Below are positions 12,148 through 24,377 of a stretch of DNA of 64,000 bases, piece after piece (within the stretch, counting starts at the first letter, position 1; each line of letters starts with the position of its first letter). Under the pieces are notes generated by a model. It was not told the DNA's origin. It was given only the letters and a program-made list of their open reading frames with translations, and did no database searches. This DNA comes from Podaxis mareebaensis (Eukaryota > Basidiomycota > Agaricomycetes > Agaricales > Agaricaceae). Both the position numbers and the translations under genes were made by a program. The stretch is taken from NCBI GenBank assembly GCA_018524725.1, contig JAEUWP010000115.1, forward strand, positions 124,001-188,000, given 5' to 3'.

Positions 12148-13666
12148 ATGTCTTCCCAACGCCCCATCACCTACTTTGACATCAGCATTGGAGACAAGCC
12201 CGCAGGTCGCATTGTCTTTTCCCTTTACAATGACCTCGTTCCCAAGACCGCAGAGAACTTCCGTATGCTCGGCCCGTAATTCCACCTATGTTCTTGGTCT
12301 GACTCGGGGCAAAAGGGGCTTTGTGCACTGGCGAAAAAGGTGTCGGCAAGTTGGGCAAGCCCTTGCATTACAAGGGATCCACCTTTCACCGTGTAATTAA
12401 AGGGTATGTACGCGAACCTGAGCGGTTCAGAGATGATGCTGACTGAGCCTTTCTTGGATAGGTTCATGTGCCAGGGCGGTGACTTCACTGCTGGAAACGG
12501 TATGTAACCCATCCATTTCCCGGAAGCTCTCTAACATGTTCAACAGGTACTGGTGGTGAATCCATCTACGGGGACAAGTTCGAAGATGAGGCCTTCCCCG
12601 TGAAGCACACCAAACCCTTCTTGCTTTCCATGGTGCGTTCTCTTCATCGCACAGGGAATCATGGTTAGGTGGTCTTAAAATGAACCCTTCTCAGGCGAAC
12701 GCCGGCCCCAATACCAACGGTTCCCAATTCTTTATCACTGTTGCTCCGACCCCTCATCTCGACGGGAAGCATGTTGTGTTCGGCGAGGTCATCCGGGGCA
12801 AGTCGATCGGTACGCGTGTTTTCCTCTCACCCCACGCTCTCGCTTAAAGTCTGTCCCGTGGCCAGTCCGGCAAATTGAGAACAATCCTACTGCTAGTGGC
12901 GATGTTCCCAAGGCTGCGGTAGTTGTTGCGGACTCTGGCGAGTTAGACCCCTCCAATCCTTCTCTTACCGAGCAAGTCACAGCGGATGGTGATCCGTACG
13001 AAGATTATCCTGATGACGAAGATCGCGACCTCACTAAGCCTGAGACCGTGATTGAAATTGCCAAAGTTGTGAGGGAGGTTGGAAATAAACTCTACAAGGA
13101 AGGCAAAGTCGAGGAGGCACTCCAGAAATACCAAAGTACGTATTTATCCGCTAGTATTTGAAAGGCCCAGAGCCCAACCACGTTTTCGCGCTTCTAGAGT
13201 CTATTCGCTATCTTGATACGCATAGCGAAATTCCTGTAGATTCCCCTGAAGAGCTGAAGCAAACTTACAACGCCATTCTTGCCCCCCTCCTCCTTAATTC
13301 GGCTTTGGCTGCGATCCGTACGTCGCCTCCTTCAACCAGCAATGCGCTGATCGCTATTTCCAACACGACTCGCGCCATCAACAACTTGGAATTAAGCGAC
13401 GCGGATAAAGGTCAGCGAACATCCTTTGGCATTAGCCAAAACCTGTGCTGATTCTCGTAAATGTGAATTCAGCCAAAGCACTATATCGCCGCGCCATGGC
13501 TCATGGCATCATGAAAAATGAGGATAGCCAGGAGGCGGATCTCATAGCGGCGAACAAACTCGTTCCCGAGGATACCCTCATTTCTGGTGAACTTGCTAAA
13601 ATCAATCAACGCAAGAAGGAAATTCGGGAAAGAGAGAAGAAAGCGTACAAGAAGCTGTTTTCATGA
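12148..13666 (+). CDS. CPR6: Cyclophilin-40, peptidyl-prolyl isomerase with TPR domain
   Basis: This is a cyclophilin-40 type peptidyl-prolyl cis-trans isomerase, an Hsp90 co-chaperone in known fungi. The protein starts [20 protein letters not shown]. The N-terminal cyclophilin domain has the expected [24 protein letters not shown] and [16 protein letters not shown] signatures; the catalytic Arg and the Gln and Phe residues are visible. A linker leads to a TPR region ([20 protein letters not shown]) and a basic tail ending KKAYKKLFS. Short introns interrupt the gene throughout; for example, a 66-nt intron splits KYQ from SIRYLD. The exons join in frame to about 375 residues, the normal family length. 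It is convergent with the 5-phosphatase gene, with about 100 bp between their stop codons. Confidence 0.93.
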
Positions 13667-13762
13667 CCTAAGTGAAACTGTCCAGACGCTATAGACATCG
13701 TATAATATCAACCATACCCTCATATAATATATTAGCCGCAATTGATTTTAAGGTATCAGTAT

Positions 13763-16700
13763 TCAGGTAATGAAGTAAAGTAAAAACTTCCGCTTCCTGA
13801 CTGGTGAGATAGGAGTAGCTATTAATTCTTTTGGGTCATCCCGCATCAGCACAGATATGAAGACGTCGGCTGCACGTTTTAAATACGCGATATTGAATGC
13901 CGGGAGCTTAAAGAGATCCGCAAGATAAACTCACCGATTTTCTCCGCATAGCCAGGATCCCCGGAGGACTGGCAGATAAAGTGGAGGAACGCGGTAAGGG
14001 TAATCCATACCTAGTGAAAAGAAGTGTCGTGCGCGAGGCGTTACCATGCCAAGACACAATGAGTTCACCACGAAAGGTGAGAGAAGCAAGCAAGATACTC
14101 ACATTAACTGCTGCTGGTTGAAGCGCGTCCAGAAGCTGTACATTCGGAATCAACATATAGGCGAATAAGCGGCGTAGATGAGTAAAGTGGTAACCAAACC
14201 ACGGACCTCAAATGCCTCATCACGACTTGTCATCTGGACGCACCTAGAGTGCAGAAACGGGGGTATGATGGGTTCAATCAGAGATTCCAGAAGCTGAAGA
14301 AGCGTGCAAGCGAAAGCATGAGAGGCATTCACTGTTGGTTCGCCTTCGTCGGAGGACCAGGGAAACTCTTCGCCCGTATCTAGACACTAGATAATAGGCA
14401 ATGGCGTTGAGATTATGTCTCACAAAATGAGAATCAACGACTCACTTCACGGATGGTGGCAACCATCGTCTCCTCAGCGGCTATGAGAAACAGATCCTTC
14501 GGTGGTTTAGCGCTCCCCATTAGCCAATTGACGAGGCGCATGATCTCCCTAGGAGCGTTTAAGGGATGATTATCCGGGCGTAGGTCCTTCGACGAGGTCA
14601 GCGAACGTATCGGTCCGGGAAGTCGGGTCAAGGTTGTAAGCTTGTTTCCAAAACATGATGCCACTGTCACGGAAGTCTCAACGCGTTTGTATGTGCAAAA
14701 AGCAAAAAAGAACGTACAGTATTCTCCCGAGATCGCAATGAAGTGGTCCTTCCCGAGGACAGTGTGGAGTATCAACGTCCCGCTAAGGTCGCGAGGACCG
14801 AGGTTGAGCAAGGACGCTACACGGTTGTCTATCTGAATTGTCAAAGCTATTTCTATCTTCTCTCCAGGAAGGAACATTCCCTGAAGATTATTTTTTCAAG
14901 TCCAGATTGATATCTGTGAACAAAGATAGTGTCCTTACAGTCACGGGTTCAATTGACAGCCATTCCGGGTCTATCGTGGCAACATTAAACCTCAGCAAGG
15001 GAGAAAGGAGAAAGCCAATGGGCCAACTCACGAAGGGGCGAATCCGGTTGTACTGGTACGAATCTCCACGCACAGGGGATCTAATCTCCTGTTTGAGATA
15101 GCCAAAGGAGAGCCAGCAACCTACGTTACCTTGCCTACGTTCTCGATCACTACTGTTTTGGTCAGACGAGTGTGGTATCTGAGATTTATGAGTATTATTC
15201 ACCAAACCAGATCTCGTGCGTACCTTATCTCTCCAAAGTCAAGAAAACTTTGATCGAGCTTGATGGTTGGCCGTTCGTGGGATGTATCTAATGCATGTGC
15301 TTCACGATATAGTTGTCTTACTGTCGACTCATACTTCGACATCCCATATAGGTCGAACTACCCAAGAAACTAAGTCAGGTCCTAGGACAACAAAGAAAAC
15401 GACATACATCAACTGAGAAATCAGCAGCAACCGGTTTATGGTCGCTCATGGTGATCTGAGGGTAGCTGGTATAGGAATGTTGAGTTATGTTGCAATGAGG
15501 ACCCGGGAAGTAGAGAATTCTGTCGGTCCAAGCAGGTCGACGTCTATGTGAATCTAAGTCGGTCAACCATGGATTTTCTGGTAAACTGAAAGCTTTACTT
15601 CCGATCGTAACCGAGTTCATCCATACCAAGACCAGCGCTAAAGCGATACGTCCTTTGATAATGTTAAAAAGGAATTTCAGCAGAGAAAAAAGCTTGACTC
15701 ACGGAAGGTGTGTAATGGTGTGCTCAAGGAACCCGTCGAAGGCCTTCCGAGAGACTATGGACTTTTTTAACTGGAGAAAGGGATATCTCAGCAGTGGATT
15801 CCAAGGAATGATTGCCAGTACAGATACCTGATCATAGTGAATCAAAGTCTGTAACCTGTCATGCCAATCCTTGTCTCCAAGTATATTACGGAGGTCAGGA
15901 TCGGAGATATCCACGCGATAATTGAGGTCTACAACTACAATATCAGGAATTTCAACCATACATTACCCTGATCAACTGACCTCCCTTAAACAAATCAGTG
16001 CAAAATATCACTAAGAGCGACTGCGAAGCTCACCATCCAAAACAATGCGTCGCTCTCGTATATATTGACACTTGTTGGAAGAGTTGGCTGAAAGCCAAAG
16101 TCATCGTCATAATCAATCGTCTCAGTCTCGTTTAACTCTCGCCCGAACATGAGTTTCTTCGATAGTTCATGGAATTCTTGATTACGTCTGTCGACCATTT
16201 CATCGAACGCCGCGAGGTGGGCATTGACAAAGGTTAGAGTCAAAGACCCCGCGTCGCTCGCGGAGTCTTCTGCGCCATGCTCAGATGTCTCTAAGTCCGT
16301 TGGAGAAGATGCGTCCACTGTATCGCTGTCAGGTCTGAGTGACGGTATGAACGTCAGGCGGATTGCTGTTGCTCCTTTGTTTCCCTGGGCACAAAAAAAC
16401 GACTCAGCACTGGCAAATCGAAGCATTTAATCCACGCACCATGACGCCCAGGATACCCGATCCAGCGGAACTGACCTTCACTTCCCCGCAATAACGTTTC
16501 AACGTTTTCTTTACTAGAATGACGATAAGCATGCCGACAAGCTGCTTAGAAGCTAGCTAATCCAAGGCTTTCATTAGCTTGCGAGAACATTTGAGAGCCC
16601 AGGAAGTAACCTTTTCGTAGCGAACCGCCTTCTCTCCGAGCGCTGCGAATATAGCCATGCACCACGCATCCTCCCTTACAGTACTCGTTGAATATATGAG

Positions 16701-18041
16701 GGCTTCAGTCGAAAGATCGAGTTCCTGGAATCCAATGGCAAACATATCCGGATCTGGGATGTCGTCGACGGGCTCAGGTGTAAATGTCGGCGTGGCGTCA
16801 GGACTGTTCCCTGGATCATCTGGTACATGTTCATTACCACCAGCCAGGAGAAATACGAGGAGTGCTTACTGCTCCTCAGTGGCTTCGTCACGTCTTCCAA
16901 GGATATCGGAGGAGTGGCCTTAAGTGGAGGTATAAACGGCGAACCGCCAGTTTTCTCCAGCTCTGCGCCTGACACACGCGTCCCTTGAATCCATGATGAA
17001 AGGTCCTGGGAAGGCATTTTCCCGTTTACATTGAACGTCCCTAACCGTAGTGAAAGCCTTCGTCTTGCTTGTTGAGCTAACGAGCGAGCTTTATTCCGCA
17101 CCCACTCGTCGCGTATGACTTGGATGTCCGCATTGTCATCGCCAGGGATACCAGCACTTGCAGGAGACAGACGTTGAAGGAGCGGTTTATTTGCAACTCG
17201 GAGATCAGGTGGTATGGAGGACACTGGATGCAGAGTTAATGCCAGGAACGAATGACGTAGGAGCTAAGGTAACAGGTGGCTCACAGACAGACATGTAAGC
17301 GGTTTTGGAGATATAAGGCCTTAGCCAGCTGAAGTGCGACGTCGATTGGGTAACGTCAACCACTTCCGGTTTGTCAACCTCTGGGAAGGAGCAAGGGAAT
17401 CAGGACTAGGACACTCGCAGAGAAATGTGCTGACCTGACACTTCTTTCAATCTTTTACATTCCGCAACCAATATACCCAAACCGTGCACATCTGTCGCAT
17501 AGAATGTCGGTGGTTCTACACCACTGGCCAAGCCTTTTGCTGGATTGATAGTCAGGCTGAACCCTGAGTAGAAGTAGGTTATGATTACAGGCTTAGGGCT
17601 TCGTTCGCAGCGGGACACAAACCAGAGCGAGGCTGGTCAAGAACTGCTTTCGAGTCGGCAACGCGGAGATCGAGCGTGTTTCGACGCATTTGGCTCATGA
17701 CGATCGAGAAGTCACCGAAGAGCGGATATATGCTTTGAACCTCGAGCTGGTTGGCGATAGAGTTCGCCGAAGAACTGAACTTGTATACGAAGAGACTACA
17801 TAAAGAAGTTATTCAGGAAAGGTTAATGGGTTTGTAAGAACGGAGCGACGTACGCTCCCTCCTCAGTCAACGCCCAGTCGTCCTTGTGAGATACCACGGC
17901 CAGAACCCGCCGGTTGTGCCAATTATCTGGAGCCTCTGCGCTGCCTGCAGAAGCACCCAAAACAGCGAGGGCATCGACGGCAGCCAAAAGGGTCTCTGTA
18001 GACCTCAGAGAGGAACTGATAGAATTGTAAGAGGAACTCAT
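13763..18041 (-). CDS. OCRL/INPP5B-type inositol polyphosphate 5-phosphatase
   Basis: This enzyme family removes the 5-phosphate from phosphoinositides such as PI(4,5)P2 on endosomal and Golgi membranes. I read these parts in order. First is a WD-like or PH-like N-terminal region (DDWALTEEGA, FVYKFSSSAN, PLFGDFS). Next is the catalytic domain (LRLGTFNVNGK, GFQELDLSTEAL, GNKGATAIRL, NAHLAAFDEMVDRRN, DLNYRVDI, RRPAWTDRIL, SDHKPVAADF). Then come an ASH-like segment (FLPGEKIEIALTI) and a C-terminal RhoGAP-like half (AFACTLLQLLESLIEPIIP, QMTSRDEAFE, SPVRKRKFLLYFIT). This order is that of OCRL/INPP5B. The start is placed at MSSSYNSISS; in-frame ATGs at 18107 and 18092 are possible. The catalytic GDLNYR motif does not assemble from canonical splice sites (15925-16040), so activity is uncertain. 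Confidence 0.85.
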
Positions 18042-18440
18042 GATGCTGTCATGGAATGGAGTAGAGGACCCTGACCGCTGGAAGTCGATCATCCAATGTG
18101 CGATCAAACTTCCTTTTTAGTCACGACGGGTTCTCTCCAAGCCTCTTACTTAGGATCTGTGGCCTTCAACGGTTTGGTCCAAACAGGTATCTGTTACGCA
18201 CTTCCTTCGATATCATCCGCAATAACGTCTTGTGCCCTGTTCGTCACACTGGCAACGACCGATGACCCGAAGCTGTTGCGGTCTGATCTTCGAAGCTTGG
18301 GAGAACACACATAGATAAAATAGTCACACTAAGCTTAAGATTGGAGCCGGCTTGAACATCTTCGGCGGATAAAACCTCTCGTGATTGGCAATGGGGTTTG
18401 TGGTACTTTTCTCCACGACCACGTCTGGACGGCCTTGACC
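18042..18440. promoter_or_regulatory. Shared divergent promoter region
   Basis: The 5-phosphatase (minus) and the Rrn5-like gene (plus) start about 400 bp apart and are transcribed away from each other, so this interval must hold both promoters unless the true starts differ. No clear TATA element was found. Confidence 0.4.
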
Positions 18441-19964
18441 ATGCGCTCAGGAAAAGCCACTCTCAACGTCTACTCGACTATCTTTAAGCAGCACCTTGAT
18501 GAAACACAGAGGCATTTACAAGGGGGCTCGCTAGACGCTATTTCTACGGAGCCCACCTCCACAATAGGTTCTGTCCTTTGGACTCCGACAGAGATGGACG
18601 CTTTCTTCCACGCGCTCTCAACTCATTCACGCTTCCGCCCGGACCTCATCGCGGCTTGTGTCGGGACGAAGAACGTACTGGAAGTAATTGAATATCTGAA
18701 AGCATTGGAAGAAGGCTCCCAACGCTATGCACATGGACGTCCATCTCGAGAGGACCTGCCCGCTGCGCGCGAAATGTCAAAAGACTGGGTCACCTGGGAG
18801 GAAAAACAGGCAGAGCTCTTGCGTGTTAGTGAATTCCCTGACACAAGTCGACTCGATAGGGACGAATTTACGTGAGTAAGCCTGGCTGAACTGAAAATCA
18901 GCCCTTCTTGATCGAGGGTTTTCTATGTTTCATAGGGAGGCTGAGGATAATGGGACGTATCAACGAAGCCCCTCTCCTATATCTCGCCGTCGCTTTCAGA
19001 AGCGCATGTATATGAGGCGCAGGCGAGCTAGAGAGAGGGGAGAAATGGTGAACATGACACCCTCATTGCTCAAGCCTGGACGGCGGAACAAGGCTGTAAG
19101 GATCCCAGATCTCAAAAATTAATCCAACGCATTCACCAGTCTGTCGTCGCACATCTAGACCGTTTCTCAAGCCCCCGACCAGGTAGCAGGTAAAGCAGAA
19201 GAGGGCGTGTTGGCGAACCTGCCAGTATGTGACACCGGGGCCACCTCCACCGGTTCTGGAATTGACTCGTCCAACGAAGAGAGGCTCATCAATGTTCCAA
19301 ACCTCCGAAACCTTTTAAGGTGCACAGCGATTGATTCCCGTGAATCAAAGTGTTGATCAAGGGCTAGGTTTCATACAGGTTTATATGATAAACGCCTTCT
19401 AAGCGGAGGGGAAGACATCGATGCTCACGTTATCGATGCACTTGCTGCCATGACACGAGACTTTGTCTCTGAAGTTATTGGCCGCATAGTTGTCCTTTCT
19501 GAAGAGAAAAGCAAAACGAAAGGATCGATTAAGGTCTGGCGACAGAGACACGATCAGGAAAGTGGGCCACCAAAGCAATAGCAAGAACCGCGCACTGACT
19601 GTTACTAAAATAGGACGACACTACTGTCAAGTCCTCAATCGTTCAGGCATGTCTCGAAACCATGGAGTTCGGTGCAAGGACAAGAAAACAATACTTTCAG
19701 AGATTGCTTGCAAGTTTTGACACACACGATGGAAATGTCGTTAGCGCTGCCAGTGCAAACCCCGGGGACGAGCTCGTCCCACCGATTCAACCTGATTTCC
19801 TCCCCGAAGCCTTGGCAGCTTCTGACTATGGCGATTTACTCTCCGATAACAATGATACCGGCTTTCAAGATGATCAATCGATAGATCGGGAAGACGCTCT
19901 GGGAGACCAGACCTACGAGGATGACCTATGGGACCAGGTTTATCAGGAAGCGGAAGCGCAGTAA
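18441..19964 (+). CDS. Rrn5-like RNA polymerase I upstream factor (probable)
   Basis: The first exon encodes a segment around LWTPTEMDAFFHALSTHSRF followed by RPDLIAACVGTKNVLEVIEYL. This resembles the SANT/Myb-like domain of fungal Rrn5 proteins, part of the upstream activation factor that recruits RNA polymerase I to rDNA. A very basic stretch (RRRFQKRMYMRRRRARERGE) follows. A later helical segment (VIDALAAMTRDFVSEVIGRIVVLSEE) could be the histone-fold-like part. The C-terminus is acidic (DDLWDQVYQEAEAQ). At least three introns are needed; the boundaries between 19090 and 19390 and near 19510-19660 are not resolved. The start at MRSGKATLNVYS is a choice; an in-frame ATG lies upstream. The family assignment rests on motif recall only. 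Confidence 0.5.
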
Positions 19965-20472
19965 TAATCGCGCATGTTGGGCATATCAAGTATTTGCAAT
20001 CCTGTAGAACATGAAGCCAGGTCGTCTCGATGAGGCTATCTTTTATTCAGATTGAATGTTGAACCGGCGCAGTCCAGATTGCCATCAGAAATCACAAACG
20101 AGGACGACCTGAATTCTTCCGAGACGCCTCGACTTTCATCACAAGGTCCCCGTCAGGGGCTGTCAGGTCGTCACAAGGCCACCCAAAAAGGTTATGACGT
20201 GTGATTTCCCACGTTTCCCCACACATTCTTGGATCGAGTACTTGGTGCAGGATGTGTACTGTCTGCAATCGATATGGGCGCAGAAGGTCGGAATCATAAG
20301 CATAGCTGCTATTCGCGGCAAGGGCCCCAAAATAATGGAAGGGATCTCAACGCTAAAACCGGTAGAAAGCTCTAGAAAGGTATTGGGATCGCCACTGCAA
20401 CGGGTCACGAGACGTGTTGGTGCTTGCACCACTGAATAGGCCTGGGGTCTCTGACCTGCGTAATCCCGAAGC

Positions 20473-20480
20473 TATATAAA
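20473..20480 (+). promoter_or_regulatory. TATA box of the Stm1/HABP4-like gene
   Basis: TATATAAA lies 78 bp upstream of the start codon at 20558, followed by a C/T-rich leader. Confidence 0.6.
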
Positions 20481-20557
20481 CCCCATGTGCTGCCTTCCTT
20501 CCTATCTATCAGCATTCTTCATCTCATCTCGTACCAACCGTTGCTACATTCGCATTC

Positions 20558-21164
20558 ATGACTCGCACTGAACGCGCTGCGTATCCCCGCGCTCTGAACA
20601 GGGATCGTTCGGAATCCCGTACTGGCCTTGACCCCAGCATACGCAAGGGTGGAGCAGGGAACCACAACTGGGGAAGTCTTGCCGACGAGGGACGCCTCGA
20701 GGCTGGCGCATACGATGACGAAGATATGGAACTTGCTCAAGAGGAGATGGAAAGCAACTTAGGCGACAACCCGTCGGGTATGCTACCTTTCGCTGTCTCA
20801 AATTCATCCAGATGACCAACTCGAACGTAGCCACCTATCCTTCTGTGGGGTCCTCTATAACACCTGAGGTATCCTCTAAACCACCAATGGAACGTAGCAG
20901 CAGTGCAAGTAGTGCCACTACCAATTCTCTCACGGACGAGGAAAGGGAGAAGGCCAGAGAACTCCGCAAGAACGCATTTAAGAAGGGTGACCGTGCGTGT
21001 TGCGAATTACTGATTCTTCCCGTTTATGTCCTGAACTCTTTTCGACAGAGATCGACCTTGCCACCATTGCTAGGAGCTCCGCTGCTGTCACTGGTTCCCC
21101 TCCTAAACTGACCAACATCGTTCGTCGTCCAGGACACGACAACCACCAAGTTGAAGTCCCGTAG
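20558..21164 (+). CDS. Small Stm1/HABP4-like RNA- or ribosome-associated protein
   Basis: A small hydrophilic protein of about 165 residues starts MTRTERAAYPRALNRDRSES. It contains KGGAGNHNWGSLADE, which resembles the glycine/asparagine/tryptophan block of the Stm1/HABP4 (SERBP1-like) family of ribosome- and mRNA-associated proteins. The rest is acidic then serine-rich, followed by a short helix (EREKARELRKNAFKKGD) and the tail ending NHQVEVP. Two introns are inferred; the first must end at the AG before 20830, not at the earlier AG, to stay open. The second runs from GTGCGT to the TTTCGACAG acceptor. The function beyond the family resemblance is inference. Confidence 0.6.
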
Positions 21165-21750
21165 TACGGTTACATTTCCTCAACCAAATTCCTTGGCAAA
21201 TAACAATATCTTCAAGATTCTTTAATTTATTCCTGGTATCTGACGCAAACGGTGCTCAGATATAGCAGGCAATTCGAAGCATTTGTAACCTCTTCCTGTG
21301 ACATACAATCAGATGTACACCATAAGACCAGAATGATCTTGTTATTAACCAATGATCAATCAATTCCTAATCCTTAGCCAATAATTAGTTAGCGTTGTCA
21401 CCTCCCTCATATGCCGCACGTGTTCAAGCTAACTCATGTGGACACTGCACATCGCCTTCTGCGGAGCGTTGAAGGAGCAACAGAACAGAGTCTACACGAG
21501 TACTCGATTGCGGTAAGCCGGGTAGTATTTTATCATCCCTGCATGGCCCTTTACGCAAAGCTCATCCAGTATGTTCGTGAACTGCACGACAGTTATTGAT
21601 CAAGATCTTTCGTTGCCAATTCACCCAGATGTAAGCCTCAGACTTCTCCCGCGGGTAGATCGCACTGACAATAGTAACAAACGAGAGGCACGAGATGGCC
21701 TGCATAAATATCTTCCTCAAGCGGTTAGTCTCCTTACCTCAACACCTACC
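21165..21750. other. Intergenic region before the BTB array, no gene seen
   Basis: Only short frames are present. This is AT-rich sequence with no recognised element. Confidence 0.4.
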
Positions 21751-22733
21751 ATGGATCCGAGTCCCGACCACGAAGCAAGCTCCCGAGTAGCTGATCAAGA
21801 AAACGAAACTCAGGACAATTCGACGTAATGATACCCACCCGTTCTAAGACCTCAGGCGTTAGCCGACCCCTTGGCTGATAAACCTAGGCCTATTCAGCGT
21901 AGCCATGCATACTATTTCAAGGACGATCCCATGACCATCTTCCTTGTGAGTTACCCTTGAATTACACCAGATAAATTGGATGGCCTTAAGCGAAAATGGC
22001 AAACGATAGGTCGAGGACCAACTCTTCAAGGCCCACCGTCATTACTTCTCGGAAGGCTCAGAGGTCTTCCGCGACATGTTTTCTTCGAAAGAGAATGGAA
22101 CCAACCCTGACGGAGTGTGCGATGTAAAACCGATATTGTTGTGCGAGATCACCATAAAAAAGTTTGAAGCAATACTGGATCACCTTTATTCGTTGTCAGT
22201 GCCATATACTACTCCTGCAACTGGGTGTTAATTAACCCTCTCATTCGATGCGTTCATAGGCCACACACTCGCACGCCCTTCGCCAACGTACATCAGAACA
22301 CCAAGCTCCATCCCGATTTACTTAACATAGCTCATCGCTTTCCCCTCTACGATATTTCTCAGTATGGGCTCCACCAGTTGCAGCCATTAATCGACCAAAT
22401 TCCTGCTACGAAGTTTGGTTGGGGATAAATATGGCCTCGAGGAGTGGCTTCTTTCAACTTACCGGACCCTCCTTGACTGCGGGACGACTTTGACAGTGGA
22501 AGAAGCCATAATCTTGGGCTGTGATCGAGTTGTCCGATTTCTTGGAGCGAAGGAGATGCACAGTGAACGAATGAACATCTTGAGGTTGGAATGCCAACGA
22601 GGCAGCTCGTGTAGATTTTGTAGCGCAACAACAGGGGTATTGTCGCAGGCGTGCCAATGGGTGCTACACTGGCCCTCCTCCGACTCTGACGCCAACTCAG
22701 TCCATAGTGAAGAAGTATTTCTCTGGAACATGA
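21751..22733 (+). pseudogene. BTB/POZ gene, copy 1, broken by two frameshifts
   Basis: This is the first of four tandem BTB/POZ paralogues. The 5' half is sound: start MDPSPDHEAS, splice sites as in copy 2, then the BTB core (DDPMTIFLVEDQLFKAHRHY, GSEVFRDMFSS). After LIDQIPATKFG the frame runs into a stop at 22426-22428, while the expected DKYGLEEW continues one frame over. A second shift near 22595 separates EMHSERMNILRLE from ANEAARVDFVAQQ and the family-typical end IVKKYFSG. Two independent frameshifts make it a probable pseudogene, unless there are assembly errors. Confidence 0.8.
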
Positions 22734-23333
22734 CTTGTTTTCTGGCCTCCCTGTCCCGACCCTTAATTGCTGACCTTCCTGTTTTGACTACCTGCAGTCC
22801 CCTTATCACGACTTGAAAAACAATACTGAGTGCGATATTGAACAGATGGTTAGTTTTTAACGAGGTGAACTGAGCAGCCACTGGCACAAGCGCGGGATGA
22901 AGTCTGTCAAATTTCGCGGTCGGATCACTGGCACTTATCTGAATATCGCCCCTTGCACTGCAGTCGTCCTGCAAATTTCTTTCATCCCGCAGATTGCAGC
23001 GAGCAAGCTAGATACAGTTCTGCAACGAAGTCATTGTTGTGACATTGAAATCCCCTTCATCTTGCCTTCATCTACTCAAAATTTCGACACATGAATGCGT
23101 CCAATTTGAAATCCTTGTTCCTGATCGCAGATAGAGCAGACCAGCTTAAGATATATATCGATGGAATGTATATCGGATTCCATGTAAAAGGGAGTATCTC
23201 GAAAGGGGGAGCTAACTAGTCACATTAACCCATGCATAAATTCCGAGACGAGCGTTCGATACGATCTCGTTTTCTAGGCACGAGGAAGCACGTGCCTCAT
23301 CGTTGCCCCCATTCTCGAGTACTTATAAGGCCT

Positions 23334-23339
23334 GGCTCC
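23334..23339 (+). promoter_or_regulatory. TATA-like element of BTB copy 2
   Basis: TATAAG sits within TTATAAGG about 65 bp upstream of the ATG at 23402, a plausible core promoter. Confidence 0.4.
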
Positions 23340-23401
23340 AGCTGAAGCACTAGCGCACGTACCACCCTTCTTCGACCTCTCCGACTTACTGTCTCGCCGA
23401 C

Positions 23402-24377
23402 ATGTCCTTAAGCGCTGCAAACAGCACATCTGACTCCCACTCAGTAAATCAGCAAGATAATATTGACGCAGGCGATGCTTCCTCGTAATGTCAATCCGTT
23501 GTTAGCTCTTGGACTCGAAACTAACCTCATCAGGAGACCCACCGAACTCAACCCGTCTTTCTACTTTGAGGACGACCCTATGGCTATTTTCCTTGTGAGT
23601 CCATCCGATCTTGATCGCCACTTCTTTGCATTGAGCATATTCACCAGGTTGAGAACCAGCTCTTCAAGGTTCATCGCCACTTCTTGATAAAAGGATCAGA
23701 GGTTTTTCGTGACATGTTTTCCTCTCCAAGCGAGGAAAGCAAGGAACCTGACGGCATGTGCGATGAGCGTCCAATACAATTGCCAGGTGTGACCGCGAAG
23801 GAATTCGAAACCTTATTGCAGTTCTTCTATTCTGTGTCAGTGAAGATACTGTCTAGAACAACGACCGGACTCTCACTTGAGCCATGCTGATAGGCCTCAG
23901 GCAGGTGAACTCATCATACCAGATGCCCCGGAACAACTGGAGGTCAACCTGCACCTGCTGAGCATTTCGCATCGGTTTCTATTTGATGGTGTCTTCAAGT
24001 ATGCGTTCCAGCAAATACCACCCAACAATATTTCGATCACCGAGAGGATCCGTCTTGGTGATAAATATGGGCTGCAGGAGTGGCGTTTTTCCGCATATCA
24101 AGCACTTCTCGATCGAGTCGAAACTCTTACGTTGGAAGAAGCTAATATTATGGGCATCGAGAGGGTCATTCACTTCCTTCAAGCCAAAGAATACATGCAT
24201 CAAGAGCGCTTGAGTATAGCAAGGGAGGATGTGACAAAGCAGGCGAACCGTGCTGCCTATGCAGAGCAACAGCTCCTAAACAGGCAATATGGCAATTATC
24301 ATCTCTACAACGTGCCGCCATCCCGAGTACTAACATCTACAGAGTTCGTGGTAAAAAAATACTTCTCTGACTTTTAG
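23402..24377 (+). CDS. BTB/POZ domain protein, copy 2 (intact)
   Basis: BTB/POZ proteins mediate homo- or heterodimerisation and often act as adaptors, for example for cullin-3; the role of this fungal family is unknown. The model begins MSLSAANSTSD, and an intron starting GTAATG joins to RPTELNPSFYFEDDPMAIFL. The BTB core continues VENQLFKVHRHFLIKGSEV, FRDMF and LPGVTAKEFETLLQFFYSVS. An intron ending at CCTCAG leads to AGELIIPDAPEQLE, then the helical C-terminal part (HRFLFDGVFKYAF, LGDKYGLQEWRFSAYQALLD, FVVKKYFSDF). Every junction stays in frame, giving about 270 residues. It is the cleanest member of the array and the reference for judging the others. Confidence 0.85.

Noticed and set aside
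18096..18314. Small plus-strand ORF upstream of the Rrn5-like gene
   Set aside because: It overlaps the divergent promoter region and has no recognisable domain or splice link to the downstream exon.
20760..20835. Stop codon in the Stm1/HABP4-like gene after its first exon
   Set aside because: Using the later acceptor at ACGTAG instead of ATCCAG restores the frame.
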